Source: an uncultured Cohaesibacter sp. (GTDB taxonomy: Bacteria > Pseudomonadota > Alphaproteobacteria > Rhizobiales > Cohaesibacteraceae). Taken from it: DNA of 64,000 nucleotides. The position numbers and the translations under genes are program-made. The number at the start of each line of letters is the position of its first letter. Positions within the stretch are counted from its first letter, which is position 1. The stretch lies in the NCBI RefSeq assembly GCF_963676485.1, contig NZ_OY781114.1, forward strand, positions 558,001 to 622,000, written 5' to 3'. Positions 18,408 through 28,304 of this stretch are shown here, in pieces. A model generated the notes under the pieces. The model made no database searches and was not told the DNA's origin. It saw only the letters and a list, made by a program, of their open reading frames with translations.

Positions 18408-20063
18408 TCAGGCAGCAAGCACATGCTTGATGAACTTGTCTGCCTTGGACTGCAATTCACGAGTCTGGGTGTTCATGTCCGCGATCATATTCTGCACCGA
18501 GGTTGCCAGATCACCGGTCTCTTGAGCGATACCGGACACTGTTTCGATGTCCTGGCTAACATGATTGGTGCCGGTTGCCGCTTCATTCACATTCTGGGCG
18601 ATCTCGGACGTCGCCGCTGATTGCTGATCGGTTGCCGATGCCATGGCCGTCGTCTGCTCGGTGATTTCAAGGACCTTATTGGCGACGGTTTCGGTTGCAT
18701 TGATCGAGCTGTTGGCCGCATTTTCCATATTGGTCAGCTGCCGGTCGATTTCTTCGGTTGCCTTGGCGGTTTGGGAAGCAAGTTCCTTGACCTCGGATGC
18801 CACAACCGCGAAGCCCTTGCCAGCTTCTCCGGCGCGAGCCGCCTCAATGGTCGCGTTCAGGGCCAACAGGTTGGTCTGCTCGGCGATATCATTGATGAGG
18901 CGGGTAACAGAGCCCACTTCCTGCAAAACACGCTGGAGATCGGCAACAGACTGGCTGGTGAGCTCAACCTCGTGGTTGGCTTCACTGGCCAGCCGTGCTG
19001 CGCTGGTCACCTGACCGGAGATTTCCTGAATGGATGCAGAAAGCTCTTCGGTCGCGCTGGCAACAGCCTGAACATTGGCGTTGGCCTGCTGGGTGGATGC
19101 AGACACAGCAACGGAGCGCTCGACGGTCTGCCCGGCTTTATCGGCCAGATGGGAGGAGTTCTGTTCCATCTGTGCGCAGAGTTCTGCCTGTTTGGACACG
19201 ATCGAGCCGACGACATTGTCGAACTCATCGGCCAGTCGACGCATTTCTTCCTTGCGTGTAACTTCAGCCTGCTTGCGCTGTTCTTCTGCATCCAGCTCAA
19301 GCTCTTTGGAGCGTTTGAGATTGACCTGGAAGATCGACAGGGCCTGATACATCTTGCCGATCTCGTCGCCGCGATTGCTGGCAATATCAACACTCAGATC
19401 CCCATCCGCCAATGCACCGGTCACATTGACCATCTTCTTGAGCGGTCGGGAAACGATCTGGTTGTTGAGGAAGGCCAGCCCGATAGCGGCTGCAATCATC
19501 AAGACAAGACCAATCAGGGCGGCGCTGGTTACGCTATTGAGTTCTGCATTCTGCTCTGCCGTCAACTGATCCATTTGCGACCTCAGCTGGGCGATCTGCT
19601 GATCGATATTCGCCATCACGGCCTTGAGCTGTTCGTTGCTCTGGCCGGACACTTCGATGGCGCGCGCCAGTTCAACAGTCATGGGATCTCGCATCATTTT
19701 CAACTGTTTGCCAGCGAAACTGTTGTACCAGTTCAACCACTCCTTCTTAACCCCATCAATCTGGATCTTGGTGGCCATTTGGTCGAAATGTTTGGAGATT
19801 TCGGAATGATCCTTTTTAACGGTATCAGACCAGTCGAGATCTCCTGTTAAAAGGAACGATTTCAGCGCAATGGCTTGATTCTGGATATCCAGCTTGAGCC
19901 CTTCCATGGAAGAAACCTGGCTTTCCATTACGGCACGTTCAGCCACGGCCTCCCTTGCAGCATCGGACTTGAAGTAGCTTACCAGCCCGACGGCCATACC
20001 AACCATCGTAAGAAGGCCGAAAAACAACAGGCTTTTGAAAGTCAGAGAAAAGTTGTTCAGCAT
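18408..20063 (-). CDS. Methyl-accepting chemotaxis protein (transmembrane)
   Basis: A 551-residue chemoreceptor. A first membrane helix (about 12-31, [20 protein letters not shown]) and a second (about 180-202, [19 protein letters not shown]) bracket an all-helical periplasmic domain of about 150 residues, probably a four-helix bundle. A HAMP domain follows, then the long cytoplasmic signalling coiled coil whose tip contains [19 protein letters not shown] and [13 protein letters not shown], where CheA and CheW dock. The start is 9 bases from the stop of the upstream gene at 20073, so the two are one operon and the upstream periplasmic sensor protein may be its ligand-binding partner. Confidence 0.95.
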   Translation of the reverse strand: MLNNFSLTFKSLLFFGLLTMVGMAVGLVSYFKSDAAREAVAERAVMESQVSSMEGLKLDIQNQAIALKSFLLTGDLDWSDTVKKDHSEISKHFDQMATKIQIDGVKKEWLNWYNSFAGKQLKMMRDPMTVELARAIEVSGQSNEQLKAVMANIDQQIAQLRSQMDQLTAEQNAELNSVTSAALIGLVLMIAAAIGLAFLNNQIVSRPLKKMVNVTGALADGDLSVDIASNRGDEIGKMYQALSIFQVNLKRSKELELDAEEQRKQAEVTRKEEMRRLADEFDNVVGSIVSKQAELCAQMEQNSSHLADKAGQTVERSVAVSASTQQANANVQAVASATEELSASIQEISGQVTSAARLASEANHEVELTSQSVADLQRVLQEVGSVTRLINDIAEQTNLLALNATIEAARAGEAGKGFAVVASEVKELASQTAKATEEIDRQLTNMENAANSSINATETVANKVLEITEQTTAMASATDQQSAATSEIAQNVNEAATGTNHVSQDIETVSGIAQETGDLATSVQNMIADMNTQTRELQSKADKFIKHVLAA

Positions 20064-20072
20064 TTAAGCCTC

Positions 20073-20678
20073 CTAGTTAGCAGCGAGCTGCCGGCGAGCC
20101 CATTCGGTCAGGTTGACTTCAATCGTCGCTGCCCCGATCAGCTCCCCACTTGAAGGGTCGATCAGGCTTTTGTTAATCTGAGCGCGCCAGATGTTGAAAT
20201 TGTCATCCCACTCCGGGTCGTCAATAAAAACAGCCTTCGGGCCGACATCGTAGGTTTTCTGGAATTTGGCTTCATCGCCCTGCCAAAAATCCGAAGTGAT
20301 GGAAGACTGCCCCACATTGAGGCCCTTGTTGTCCATCACAAAGATTTCTACAAACAGGCCCACAGATTGCCCCTGCATGCGTGAGAGATAGACAGACAGA
20401 GGGCTCGACAGGGTCGCTGCAATCAGTGGCTTGTCGTCGGCCTTGGCTTCCGCGCGCCATTGATTATCCAGCGTGATGATGTCCTGCTCGCCCATGTTGC
20501 CATATTTCTCATTGTGAGCTTTGACACTCATGGCAACGATTTCTTTGTTCAGCCACGCATCAATCTGCTGCTGAAGACCCTTAACATTCATCTGTTTAAG
20601 GTCTGGTGCTGGCGCGGCTACAACTTGTGAGCCCAAAGCCAGAAAAATTGCGCCAAAAGCGCCAATAATCTGTTTCAT
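20073..20678 (-). CDS. Exported PDC/Cache-like sensor protein
   Basis: A 201-residue protein with an N-terminal signal peptide (IIGAFGAIFLALGSQVVAA) and no other membrane segment. The mature part looks like a stand-alone PDC/Cache sensor domain: an N-terminal helix, then strands with GQSVGLFVEIFVMDNKGLNVGQS, SDFWQGDEAKFQKTY and the late strand GELIGAATIEVNLTEWA. Such domains bind small ligands and normally sit inside receptors. Here it is a separate periplasmic protein co-transcribed with a chemoreceptor that has a different, helical sensor domain. A role as binding protein for that receptor is inferred. Confidence 0.75.
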   Translation of the reverse strand: MKQIIGAFGAIFLALGSQVVAAPAPDLKQMNVKGLQQQIDAWLNKEIVAMSVKAHNEKYGNMGEQDIITLDNQWRAEAKADDKPLIAATLSSPLSVYLSRMQGQSVGLFVEIFVMDNKGLNVGQSSITSDFWQGDEAKFQKTYDVGPKAVFIDDPEWDDNFNIWRAQINKSLIDPSSGELIGAATIEVNLTEWARRQLAAN

Positions 20679-21903
20679 TGACGTTTCCTCATTAGAATTA
20701 ACCTGCCCTCGTTAGAATTTTCATTAAATCCTGCGGCAAATTGCTTAACAGGTTCTTCCAATATTGAGAATTTTACTTAGTTTTGGAAAATATAAAATTT
20801 TAAATATATGCAATCCTAATATACAATCTAAAATTCTATGTATTTATGAAACCATAGGTTATTCAACACAATCTATACACTTGAATCATCATTGTTTTTA
20901 CTCAACCGGAGAAAAGTATTCTTTTCCTAAGCAACTTAATTTTTTGAGCCAAATCGTGTATTGTGATGTCGAAATGCACTCAGTATTTGCGCATTCAGAG
21001 CAGTTATTTTTCTAGTTTTGTTTGATCGTAGGAAACTCTTCTTGAACTTGTCATTCGCCGACAAACAGCCAGCACATAGTCCGCTTAGAGAGTGGCTCGC
21101 CTGATAGATGAACACGCAGGAAGCGAATGGATCAGATATCTAGGGGGAGGCTCCATTGGAGGCGCGCCCCAGTATCATGCTATTGCCCTGCGAAGCCCTT
21201 CAGTTGCCGAAGAGCTCTTTCTGGATGTGCCCGACGCCTTGATGACCTATGCACCACTCAACGCGAACCATCGCCAATACAAAGATCAGGAGAATAAGGC
21301 TGGCTATCCGCCGAAACCAAAGCAGAGCGTAATCTCAATGGAATGCACGCCTGTTGGCCCGCGCTTGCTGAAGACTGGTTCGCTCGACGGATCGAAAATT
21401 AACAAAACAGGTGCCATCTTACGGATTCCTCTTATGTTTCTTCGCCCGCCCGAACCTTAAAATCTGTAATTTTGTGAAAAACGACCGAATCCCCTAACTG
21501 AGTTAGCGACTATTTCCTTTATAAATAAAAAGAAATTCGATCCCGCCTTGCTGACTATTTTCGTCAATTCTATTGGATAGGCATAATTACATATCTTATA
21601 CTAATCCAATTCGGTTATTTCATTTCTATTTTCGATATCTCTATATTTTCAGCCAATTACCACAAGCAGCACCATCAGATACATCTCCCCATATCGATCA
21701 ATTCTTGTAAAGTACCAGTATTTTATCCTTTCCAAATCACTAATCAATCGCCCTAAAATTACATCAATGCTTTATACAACTCGAACCATGTAAGTAAATG
21801 AACTAATTTTATTTTAGACTCGATCAAAAGCATTAAAGCCACCTTTACCAAAGTCCAGCAAGATTGACCTCAAACAGAAGGATCTTTTTGCGAGGAAAGC
21901 TTG
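20679..21903. other. AT-rich intergenic desert
   Basis: About 1.2 kb between divergent chemotaxis genes, mostly AT-rich (20760-21000 and 21480-21830 especially) with no supported gene except one doubtful open frame at 21092-21460. No tRNA-like fold, inverted terminal repeats or transposase fragment seen. Confidence 0.5.
21092..21460 (+). CDS. Doubtful open frame, possible gene remnant
   Basis: A 122-codon frame from GTG 21092 inside the AT-rich gap. Its first 90 codons have normal GC-rich codon composition, unlike the flanks, and read as a plausible folded protein (DEHAGSEWIRYLGGGSIGG, SVAEELFLDVPDALMTYA). No ribosome site is evident and no family is recognised. It may be the remains of a gene whose ends have decayed. 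Confidence 0.3.
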   Translation: MARLIDEHAGSEWIRYLGGGSIGGAPQYHAIALRSPSVAEELFLDVPDALMTYAPLNANHRQYKDQENKAGYPPKPKQSVISMECTPVGPRLLKTGSLDGSKINKTGAILRIPLMFLRPPEP

Positions 21904-23388
21904 ATGATCTCTATAGCCAGAAATAGCTCTAGCAATGCCAAAATTGATGCCATCGGCCGCACACAGATTATCGCCGAATTTTCCCTCGAAGGGACCATTC
22001 TTGACGGTAATGCGCTTTTCGAACAAGCATTCGGCTGCAGTCTTAAGGACGTAAAAGACAAAAACCACGCGATCTTCGTGCCCGACAGCAGCTCCGACAA
22101 GTCAGCCGAAAGCACGCTCTGGTCCAATCTGCGTCAGGGCCATGATCAGTCTGGTGAATATGTGCGCATTGCAAAAGGCGGTGAGCAGGTCTGGATCAAT
22201 GGGCACTATTGTGTAATCAAGAACCGCTCGGGAACCCCGACAAAGGTCATTCTGGTTGCAAGTGACATCACCGAGCAAAAGCAGCATCTACTGAAACTGG
22301 AAAGCCAGTCCGAAGCCTTGAGCCGCACTCAGGCCGTCATCGAATTTGATCTCTCGGGTGTCATTCGCACAGCAAACGAGAATTTTCTTCAGACACTGGG
22401 CTACAAACTCGAGGACATTCAAGGCCAACATCACCGCATTTTTGTCGATGCCGACTATGCAGCCAGCAACGACTATAAAGACTTCTGGGAAACCCTTCGC
22501 GCCGGAAAGTTCCATTCAGGTGAATTCAAACGTCAGGCAAAAGACGGACACGATGTCTGGATACAGGCAACCTACACGCCTATCTTTGACGCGGCAGGCC
22601 GCCCGGTCAGCGTGATCAAATTTGCAACAGATATCTCCGAGATGGTGGAAGAGCGCCTGCGACGCAGGGCGATCCAGAAGCAGATTGATGCCAATCTCAA
22701 TGATATCGCGGATACGGTTTCCAACACCAATGAACAAGCGTCCAGCGCAGCGAATGCCGCTTTACAGGCTTCATCAAGCGTGCAGACTGTGGCAGCGGCT
22801 GCAGAAGAGCTGGTTGCCTCCATTGAGGAGATCAGCCGACAGGTCAATCAGGCGACAAGCGTATCCGATCAGGCAGTGGCCGAGGCCACCCAGTCGGAAG
22901 TGATCATGAGCGGTCTTTCTGAAGACGCCCAGAGCATCGGCGACGTGATTGAACTGATTGATAGCATCGCAGCACAGACCAACCTTCTGGCCCTGAACGC
23001 CACCATCGAGGCGGCACGCGCCGGGGAAGCGGGCAAGGGCTTTGCTGTCGTGGCATCCGAGGTCAAGGAACTTGCCTCCCAGACCACGAAGGCGACCGAG
23101 AATATCAGTGCACGCATCAACTCGGTGCAGACCTCGACAGCAGGGGCTGTGAGCGCAATCAACGCGATCAAGGAGGTCATTCAGCAGGTCAGCACCATCT
23201 CCAGCAGTATCGCCACGGCGATCGAAGAACAATCCGCCGTTACCCGCGACATTTCGGGCAACATGCAAACCGCTTCTGTCGGGGTGGCCACCATCACCGA
23301 CAATGTAGAAACCATATCGCAGGCGACGGCCCATATGGACAGCTCCACCCGCAGCGTTCGCGAAGCATCAAGGCAATTGGCCCAATAA
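21904..23388 (+). CDS. Cytoplasmic PAS-PAS chemoreceptor
   Basis: A 494-residue chemoreceptor with no membrane helices. Two PAS domains (about 20-125 and 140-250) contain the familiar [17 protein letters not shown] and [18 protein letters not shown] strands, as in aerotaxis-type receptors that bind flavin or heme. A signalling coiled coil follows with the tip [19 protein letters not shown] and [24 protein letters not shown] precedes the ATG at 21904 (a TTG three bases earlier is also in frame). The PAS cofactor cannot be told from sequence by eye. It is monocistronic with its own terminator. Confidence 0.94.
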   Translation: MISIARNSSSNAKIDAIGRTQIIAEFSLEGTILDGNALFEQAFGCSLKDVKDKNHAIFVPDSSSDKSAESTLWSNLRQGHDQSGEYVRIAKGGEQVWINGHYCVIKNRSGTPTKVILVASDITEQKQHLLKLESQSEALSRTQAVIEFDLSGVIRTANENFLQTLGYKLEDIQGQHHRIFVDADYAASNDYKDFWETLRAGKFHSGEFKRQAKDGHDVWIQATYTPIFDAAGRPVSVIKFATDISEMVEERLRRRAIQKQIDANLNDIADTVSNTNEQASSAANAALQASSSVQTVAAAAEELVASIEEISRQVNQATSVSDQAVAEATQSEVIMSGLSEDAQSIGDVIELIDSIAAQTNLLALNATIEAARAGEAGKGFAVVASEVKELASQTTKATENISARINSVQTSTAGAVSAINAIKEVIQQVSTISSSIATAIEEQSAVTRDISGNMQTASVGVATITDNVETISQATAHMDSSTRSVREASRQLAQ

Positions 23389-23431
23389 CAAAAAACCAAA
23401 CCAGCATCGCTACTTTAAAGAGCGCAAATGC

Positions 23432-23459
23432 AAAAGGTCAGCTCATGAGCTGACCTTTT
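23432..23459. terminator. Rho-independent terminator, bidirectional
   Basis: A perfect 28-base palindrome centred on CATG with arms AAAAGGTCAGCTC / GAGCTGACCTTTT, followed by TTCG. It separates the chemoreceptor from the convergent slyX. Confidence 0.9.
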
Positions 23460-23526
23460 TTCGTCTCTTCTGGCCGTGTTCCGATACCAGTATTTTTGTC
23501 TTATACAGCGCCGGCCCAGGCCTTGC

Positions 23527-23736
23527 TTAATAATGTGGCGGTTTCTCATTGCCCGGAGCTGGCAGATTCTCCTCCAGCTCAACCAGAGTATCCTGAAGCA
23601 TTTTGACCTGTCGGGTCAGTCGGTCAATGATGTCCCATTGGCGGGATACCATCTGCGAAAGATCCTCGATAGTGTTGGCCTGATGCGTAATCTGGATTTC
23701 CAGATCAACAACACGGCTCTCGAGTTCCTGTGTCAC
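23527..23736 (-). CDS. slyX: SlyX family protein
   Basis: A 69-residue coiled-coil protein. GTG 23736 is chosen because AAGGGAG sits just upstream and the length then equals the usual 70 or so of SlyX; an ATG at 23817 would add 27 residues. The body is a heptad-patterned helix (LESRVVDLEIQITHQANTIE...) ending in the family hallmark EKPPHY. SlyX is widespread, cytoplasmic and of unknown molecular function. Confidence 0.9.
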   Translation of the reverse strand: MTQELESRVVDLEIQITHQANTIEDLSQMVSRQWDIIDRLTRQVKMLQDTLVELEENLPAPGNEKPPHY

Positions 23737-23922
23737 TTGGCGTCTCCCTTGCTTCGCTTGAAGCTGTCTTGCATTATTCTTGGCGGCTAATAGCGCATTT
23801 TTAACTCCATCATGCAAGATGAAACGGTAAAAACATGACTTTGATCTCCACTATTGATGCAGCTCAAAGCAAAAGTACCGCGGCACCTTCACCAATGCAT
23901 TCTAACCAGAGCGAGGTATCAT

Positions 23923-24402
23923 ATGAGATTGGCCAAAGGGACCGATTTCGCCTTTCGGATTTTAATGCTTGTCGCCATGAATGACGATCGCAGCCTGACC
24001 GTGGAAACTGTCTCCTCGGCTCTGCGCCTGTCCCGTACGCACTGCATGAAGCTGATAGCAAAATTGTCCAACAGCGGTTTTCTGAAGACAACGCGCGGAC
24101 GCGGCGGCGGGCTCGTTCTGGGCAAGGCTCCTGAAGAAATCCGCATGGGCGATGTCGCCAAGGTGATGGAAGCCGACTTTGGCGTGGTCGAATGCCTTTG
24201 CCCTCGCTGCAATGATGAGCCGCAACCCGATTGCCCAATGTTTGGCGGCTGCGAAATGTCGCGCATCATGTCCCGCTCCATCAAACAGTTTGTTGCCAGC
24301 CTGAATGAGCATACACTGGCCGAAATTGTCGAGAAATCGAAAAACTCCAAACATTTGGTTCTCGAGCCAGATGGCACCATGGTTCCCTGCTCTCAGGAAT
24401 AG
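23923..24402 (+). CDS. Rrf2 family regulator, NsrR/IscR-like
   Basis: A 159-residue winged-helix regulator. The N-terminus MRLAKGTDFAFRILMLVA and the helix-turn-helix with LSRTHCMKLIAKLSNSGFLKTTRGRGGGL are classic Rrf2. A cysteine cluster follows near residues 90-110: ECLCPRCNDEPQPDCPMFGGCEM, five Cys including the C-x5-C pair seen in NsrR. It therefore probably carries an iron-sulfur cluster and senses nitric oxide, oxidants or iron status. No target gene is adjacent except possibly the CII-like gene downstream. The C-terminal tail after residue 130 also holds a Cys. Confidence 0.9.
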   Translation: MRLAKGTDFAFRILMLVAMNDDRSLTVETVSSALRLSRTHCMKLIAKLSNSGFLKTTRGRGGGLVLGKAPEEIRMGDVAKVMEADFGVVECLCPRCNDEPQPDCPMFGGCEMSRIMSRSIKQFVASLNEHTLAEIVEKSKNSKHLVLEPDGTMVPCSQE

Positions 24403-24528
24403 TGGATTTATTCCCGAAAAATCCAGATATATGCAATCGTGAGCCTCAAGGACTTTTTCTGCAACCTTAATCAATATATAGTTGCATAGACCCTTTTGAC
24501 TCACCGCCTGCATCTTGACTGGAAGCCC

Positions 24529-24996
24529 ATGAGCCAACTCAAGACCAAAGACAGGGGAAAGCATTTCGGCTTCCTTGTCCGCAAAGCCATAACCGAAAGC
24601 AACCGGTATGATATCGCGTCTGTCGCCAAGGGCACAGACATGAGCTACCAGTCTTTCTATCAGCGGCTCCAGGGCCTAACCCCCTTTTCAGCCGATGAAA
24701 TCCGAAGGCTCATTGCCTTTTTCCCTGATCCATCGCTTGTGAGCTATCTCTTGAAGGGTACAGCCTTTGTTGCTGCCGAGCGCATTGAGGCTGAACCTGA
24801 AAAGAGCGAAGATCATATCTTCCAGGCCGCCCATCGCATCGTGTTCGAGGCGTCCGATGTGCTGGAAACCATTGATCAGGCCCTCAAAGACCGGAGGATC
24901 GACCATCGCGAGGCTGTGACCATCATGGCAGCAATCGACGATGCAGAACGCAGCCTCATCTCTCTGCGTGAGTTTGTAGCGGGTATGAGAAAGTGA
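24529..24996 (+). CDS. Phage CII-like regulatory protein
   Basis: A 155-residue protein with a helix-turn-helix-like N-terminal half (IASVAKGTDMSYQSFYQRLQG, then FSADEIRRLIAFFPD) and a helical C-terminal half (VLETIDQALKDRRIDHREA, IDDAERSLISLREFV). This matches the layout of the phage_CP76/CII regulatory family, found both in prophages and as domesticated chromosomal genes. TGGAAG precedes ATG 24529. No phage structural genes lie near, so it is a lone regulator. The family call rests on pattern memory. Confidence 0.55.
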   Translation: MSQLKTKDRGKHFGFLVRKAITESNRYDIASVAKGTDMSYQSFYQRLQGLTPFSADEIRRLIAFFPDPSLVSYLLKGTAFVAAERIEAEPEKSEDHIFQAAHRIVFEASDVLETIDQALKDRRIDHREAVTIMAAIDDAERSLISLREFVAGMRK

Positions 24997-25200
24997 CCTC
25001 TTAGCCAAGCCGCCTCTCACTAAAAGGGCCCAGATAACCTGCCTGTCGCGTAGCTCCTTGTGAGCAAAAACCATCCAGCTTTAAAATCACGCTTGTGTTT
25101 TAATCGACAAGGCCCGGCCTGCTCTCCCAATATAGGCACGAGAAAAGAACGAAGGTGGCCTTCCACCTGTTTATCCTTCCCGTGTTTTAAGGAGAGCATC

Positions 25201-26199
25201 GTGAACAAGATTTCCCCTGACGCCTATGCGACTGCGGCCCAGAATCCAACATTCCTGTTTGCACCGGCCATAGCACCAACCGGCAACGACTTGCAGCATT
25301 TGATCCATGATACGGAAAGCAACTGCAGTTTCGAACAGCTTGTCAGAAGTCTTACCGTCCGTGACATCATCTTTGAATGCGAGGGGGATGGCCCACTCGC
25401 CCAACATCCCGGCTTTCCCGGCGCGGTGCGGCAGGCCATCGGATCGCAACTGATGAAGACAGCGTCTCGCGAAGCACTGGCTGGCTTGCCTTGTCCATGG
25501 GGGCCAGCTTGCGGCTTTCAGGTTTTCTTCAATATGCCGCAAGACAAAGGCGGCGATACCACCAAGCAGATTACGACACCTTGGATCCTGCGCACGGAAA
25601 CGGCAGATGCCACCAGCGTGCGCATCACAATGCGCCTGTTCGGACTGGGATTGTTGTGGGGCAGCGAGATTGCCGATGCTTGCCACAGAGCCATTGAGGA
25701 AGGCATCTATATCGGCGGGCTCGGCCCTGTTTGTGACAGCGTACTCATCCGCTCGGTTGAGACTATCTGGACAGGCCTTGACGATGAACAGAAGGACTCT
25801 GAACGCGCAATGGTGACCTTCGTGACGCCCTTTCACTACGACACGCAGAGCGCGGAGCAATCCGCAGCAGAGCAGTTTCTCGCGGGCCTCATCGATCGGG
25901 CGGCAGAGGTTGCCCGCTGGCATGGCTTGTCACCGGATCGCGATTTAGCCCAGCTAAAAGATGCGCTTTCGGGGTGTGCGTTTGATGAGGCGGGTTTGGC
26001 TGACCTCAAATGGAACCGAGCAGTGAGCCAGAAGCGCAGCGCGTCCATTGCCATGCAAGGGCAAACAGGGTTGTTGCAACTTCGCCTGCCAGAAGAACAC
26101 CGACTCGAGATCATCCAGCTTCTGCGCCTTGGCGAGCTGTTGCATTCAGGCTCCATGCTGGCTTTTGGCCAGGGCCGCTACAAGCTCTATTTAATCTGA
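25201..26199 (+). CDS. Orphan Cas6-like RAMP endoribonuclease
   Basis: A 332-residue protein from GTG 25201 (AAGGAGAGC upstream). The C-terminus has a RAMP glycine-rich loop, GSMLAFGQGRYKL, preceded by LLRLGELL, as in the CRISPR pre-crRNA nuclease Cas6. The N-terminal half matches Cas6 layout: FPGAVRQAIGSQLMKTA, a Cys-bearing CPWGPACGFQVFF, a TPWILR strand, then ITMRLFGLGL and AIEEGIYIGGLG. Cas6 normally cuts CRISPR repeat RNA, but no repeat array or other cas gene occurs within the window. It may act with a distant array or on another RNA. Catalytic residues cannot be assigned by eye. The upstream neighbour is a phage-type regulator. Confidence 0.7.
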   Translation: MNKISPDAYATAAQNPTFLFAPAIAPTGNDLQHLIHDTESNCSFEQLVRSLTVRDIIFECEGDGPLAQHPGFPGAVRQAIGSQLMKTASREALAGLPCPWGPACGFQVFFNMPQDKGGDTTKQITTPWILRTETADATSVRITMRLFGLGLLWGSEIADACHRAIEEGIYIGGLGPVCDSVLIRSVETIWTGLDDEQKDSERAMVTFVTPFHYDTQSAEQSAAEQFLAGLIDRAAEVARWHGLSPDRDLAQLKDALSGCAFDEAGLADLKWNRAVSQKRSASIAMQGQTGLLQLRLPEEHRLEIIQLLRLGELLHSGSMLAFGQGRYKLYLI

Positions 26200-26968
26200 T
26201 TATATAGGGTAAAATCGCAGCTTTCACATGTGCGAATGAAACGCATTTTCTCCATGTTGAAAAACCGCGTATCAGGAGGACCGGGCCACTTGAATGCCAG
26301 TAAAAGCTTTACATTTCAGCCACTTTTGTCCAATTTTAGAGGCAGTTCTGTGAACAGAATTTCCAGGAGCGTCCGATGGACCATGTCTTGTTTGCAGAAA
26401 CAGTATAGGCGGGCCGCCAGTCCCCCGAAAAGCAGCCCGCCTTGTCGCAGAATCGAATCGTATCCGACCGCGACTATGTTCCATTTCTCCGGAAGCACCC
26501 CGGAGATCCATTGCGACCAAGACAGCATTTTAGCTGCCTCTGGAGTATTGCAACAGATAGATAAACTACGAAACAGTATTAGTGCTGAAGGAAAGCCCGA
26601 TTGATCATAGACATTTTGGCTCGCGACTTCCAATCAGAAGCTTACCGCTTCGACTGGCCTTTCCAAAATTCATGGCGTTTCGATTTTCTGCCAACGCACA
26701 GGCAATAAGCTTACACGCCCAATTTTGGAATTGCTCGTCACTTTCCCCCAAGTTCCCAATAGTCGCCACCCGACACGCATTCATATCAAAAGTGCACGTG
26801 TATGGTGGTATCCAGCATGTAATACAAGAATACCGCGACACGACAGGAACTCAAGTGGCAAGTTAGCGGTTATACTCGGAAATGTTGTAATCGAGAGGAT
26901 TCAACACCAACTTCAGCGGGTAAAAAGTTGAATCATCCATACAGATCGGGAATATTGCCGATCCTATC
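26200..26968. other. Intergenic region without a convincing gene
   Basis: Several short overlapping open frames on both strands, none with a recognisable product or ribosome site. The longest minus-strand frames (26316-26633 and 26605-26841) overlap each other and look like chance. No CRISPR-like repeat unit found. Confidence 0.5.
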
Positions 26969-27745
26969 TCAGAACCAACGCATTTGTTTTACCCTAAACT
27001 GAGGGTCAGGATCAAACCGGGCCAACCGCTCATCTTCAAAGGCAGGCCTGACCGCTGTCCAGATCTTGCCATCCTGCAGCCAACTGCTTTTCGGGGGAAG
27101 CCTGTCCGCACTGGGTGGCTCCATCAAGGCTCGGCGCACCCAAGGCTCTCGCATATGGTCGTTGGACCGCCAAATGAGACGCTTCTCCATCTTGTCTCTC
27201 ATACCGTTGGCTTGCGGCAACAATGGGCATATCACCGGCAGGGTTTCCGCTTTGAATTTACCAAGTGTAGCGGTAACGGCGCGGGCTGCGGCAGCAAAAT
27301 AGAGAATCTCCGGCTGGAGCACCAAAAAATGGGGGCTGCTTCCAAGATGAGCCATAAAGCGTCGGAACTGAGCTCGGAATTCTGCTTCTAGCGTTTTTTC
27401 ATCCAGTTCAAAACGGCGTGCAGCACGGGCCAAATCCTTCCTACGGGGCAAATAGCCCTGCTGATCGCGATTTTCCGGAGCAAAGCCGGTCGAGAGCGGC
27501 GAAAAAGGACCAGAAATGGTCAGACAAAGACCAACGATAGGGCGCTTCGGGGCTTTTTTCAGAAAGGCATGCAATCCACTAGCGCTTCTGGGCCAAAGAT
27601 CAGACACCGGCAGGCAGGCAACTGATCCAAGCGTGCCTGCCCTCACGAGCTGAATAATGGCGTCATCAACGCCTTCAGCCAATCCGAAATCCAAAGCGCA
27701 AAGCAACTCAACTCTCCAATCCACGTCTGGCTGACTTTGCCGCAC
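26969..27745 (-). CDS. YdjC/ChbG-like protein with altered metal site
   Basis: A 258-residue protein whose N-terminus LLCALDFGLAEGVDDAIIQLVRAGTLGSV follows the YdjC/ChbG/HpnK deacetylase pattern, with IVGLCLTISGPFSPL matching the later GLHLTLT element. Active members have DDFG and GLHLT, supplying Asp and His ligands; here these read LDFG and GLCLT, and the usual HxH later in the chain is not seen (HFLVLQPE instead). It is probably a non-catalytic or re-purposed member. GTG 27745 is assumed; a second GTG at 27724 is possible and neither has a strong ribosome site. Confidence 0.65.
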   Translation of the reverse strand: MRQSQPDVDWRVELLCALDFGLAEGVDDAIIQLVRAGTLGSVACLPVSDLWPRSASGLHAFLKKAPKRPIVGLCLTISGPFSPLSTGFAPENRDQQGYLPRRKDLARAARRFELDEKTLEAEFRAQFRRFMAHLGSSPHFLVLQPEILYFAAAARAVTATLGKFKAETLPVICPLLPQANGMRDKMEKRLIWRSNDHMREPWVRRALMEPPSADRLPPKSSWLQDGKIWTAVRPAFEDERLARFDPDPQFRVKQMRWF

Positions 27746-28304
27746 CCGGGACAGCCCGGGAGAAATACAGAGCAGCCTGAAGCATTCAGAAATGCTCGAT
27801 TCATCCCAAAGGATGCATGCGCTTTTAGGAACCCAAATGCAAGATGGCTCCTGCGCCTATTCTTTTTCTGCGTGCAACTTATGGTACGCTGAAAATGCTG
27901 GGCTTTGGGTTAAGGAAAGCTTACAGGTTGTGCGCGCAAGCCAGTAGCCCGAGTAAAGAGAAGCCCTGCAACCGCGTGAAACAATAGAGAATGCACTGCT
28001 ATTTTTATCTAGATTTCTAATCAAATTGAACTGGCTGCAGAGGGCAGGTTCAGGACAAGAAAACTTTCATTTTCTTGCAAATAACAATGCGACTATACTT
28101 CATAATTTTGGCTGCAATATTGAAATATTAATTGAACATTCATTTGAAAACACCAGATCATTTTAACAACATCTATTTTATTACATGGCATTTTTATAAA
28201 TAATATTTATTTTATACGATCCAATTCCAACCTAACCTGATAAGGAATTACATGACATTCTCTTTATAACCTAATGAAAATGAACTTCTACATGAGTTTT
28301 TTTG
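27746..28304. other. AT-rich intergenic region
   Basis: About 560 bases, very AT-rich from 28050 to 28270. No gene supported. The palindrome CCCGGG-ACAG-CCCGGG lies at its left end. Confidence 0.5.

Noticed and set aside
20764-21015. 83-codon open frame
   Set aside because: Very AT-rich with no ribosome site; amino-acid composition (Phe, Ile, Tyr, Asn) is what random AT-rich DNA gives.
26230-26841. Several frames of 78-124 codons on both strands
   Set aside because: They overlap each other, lack ribosome sites and resemble nothing; treated as chance.
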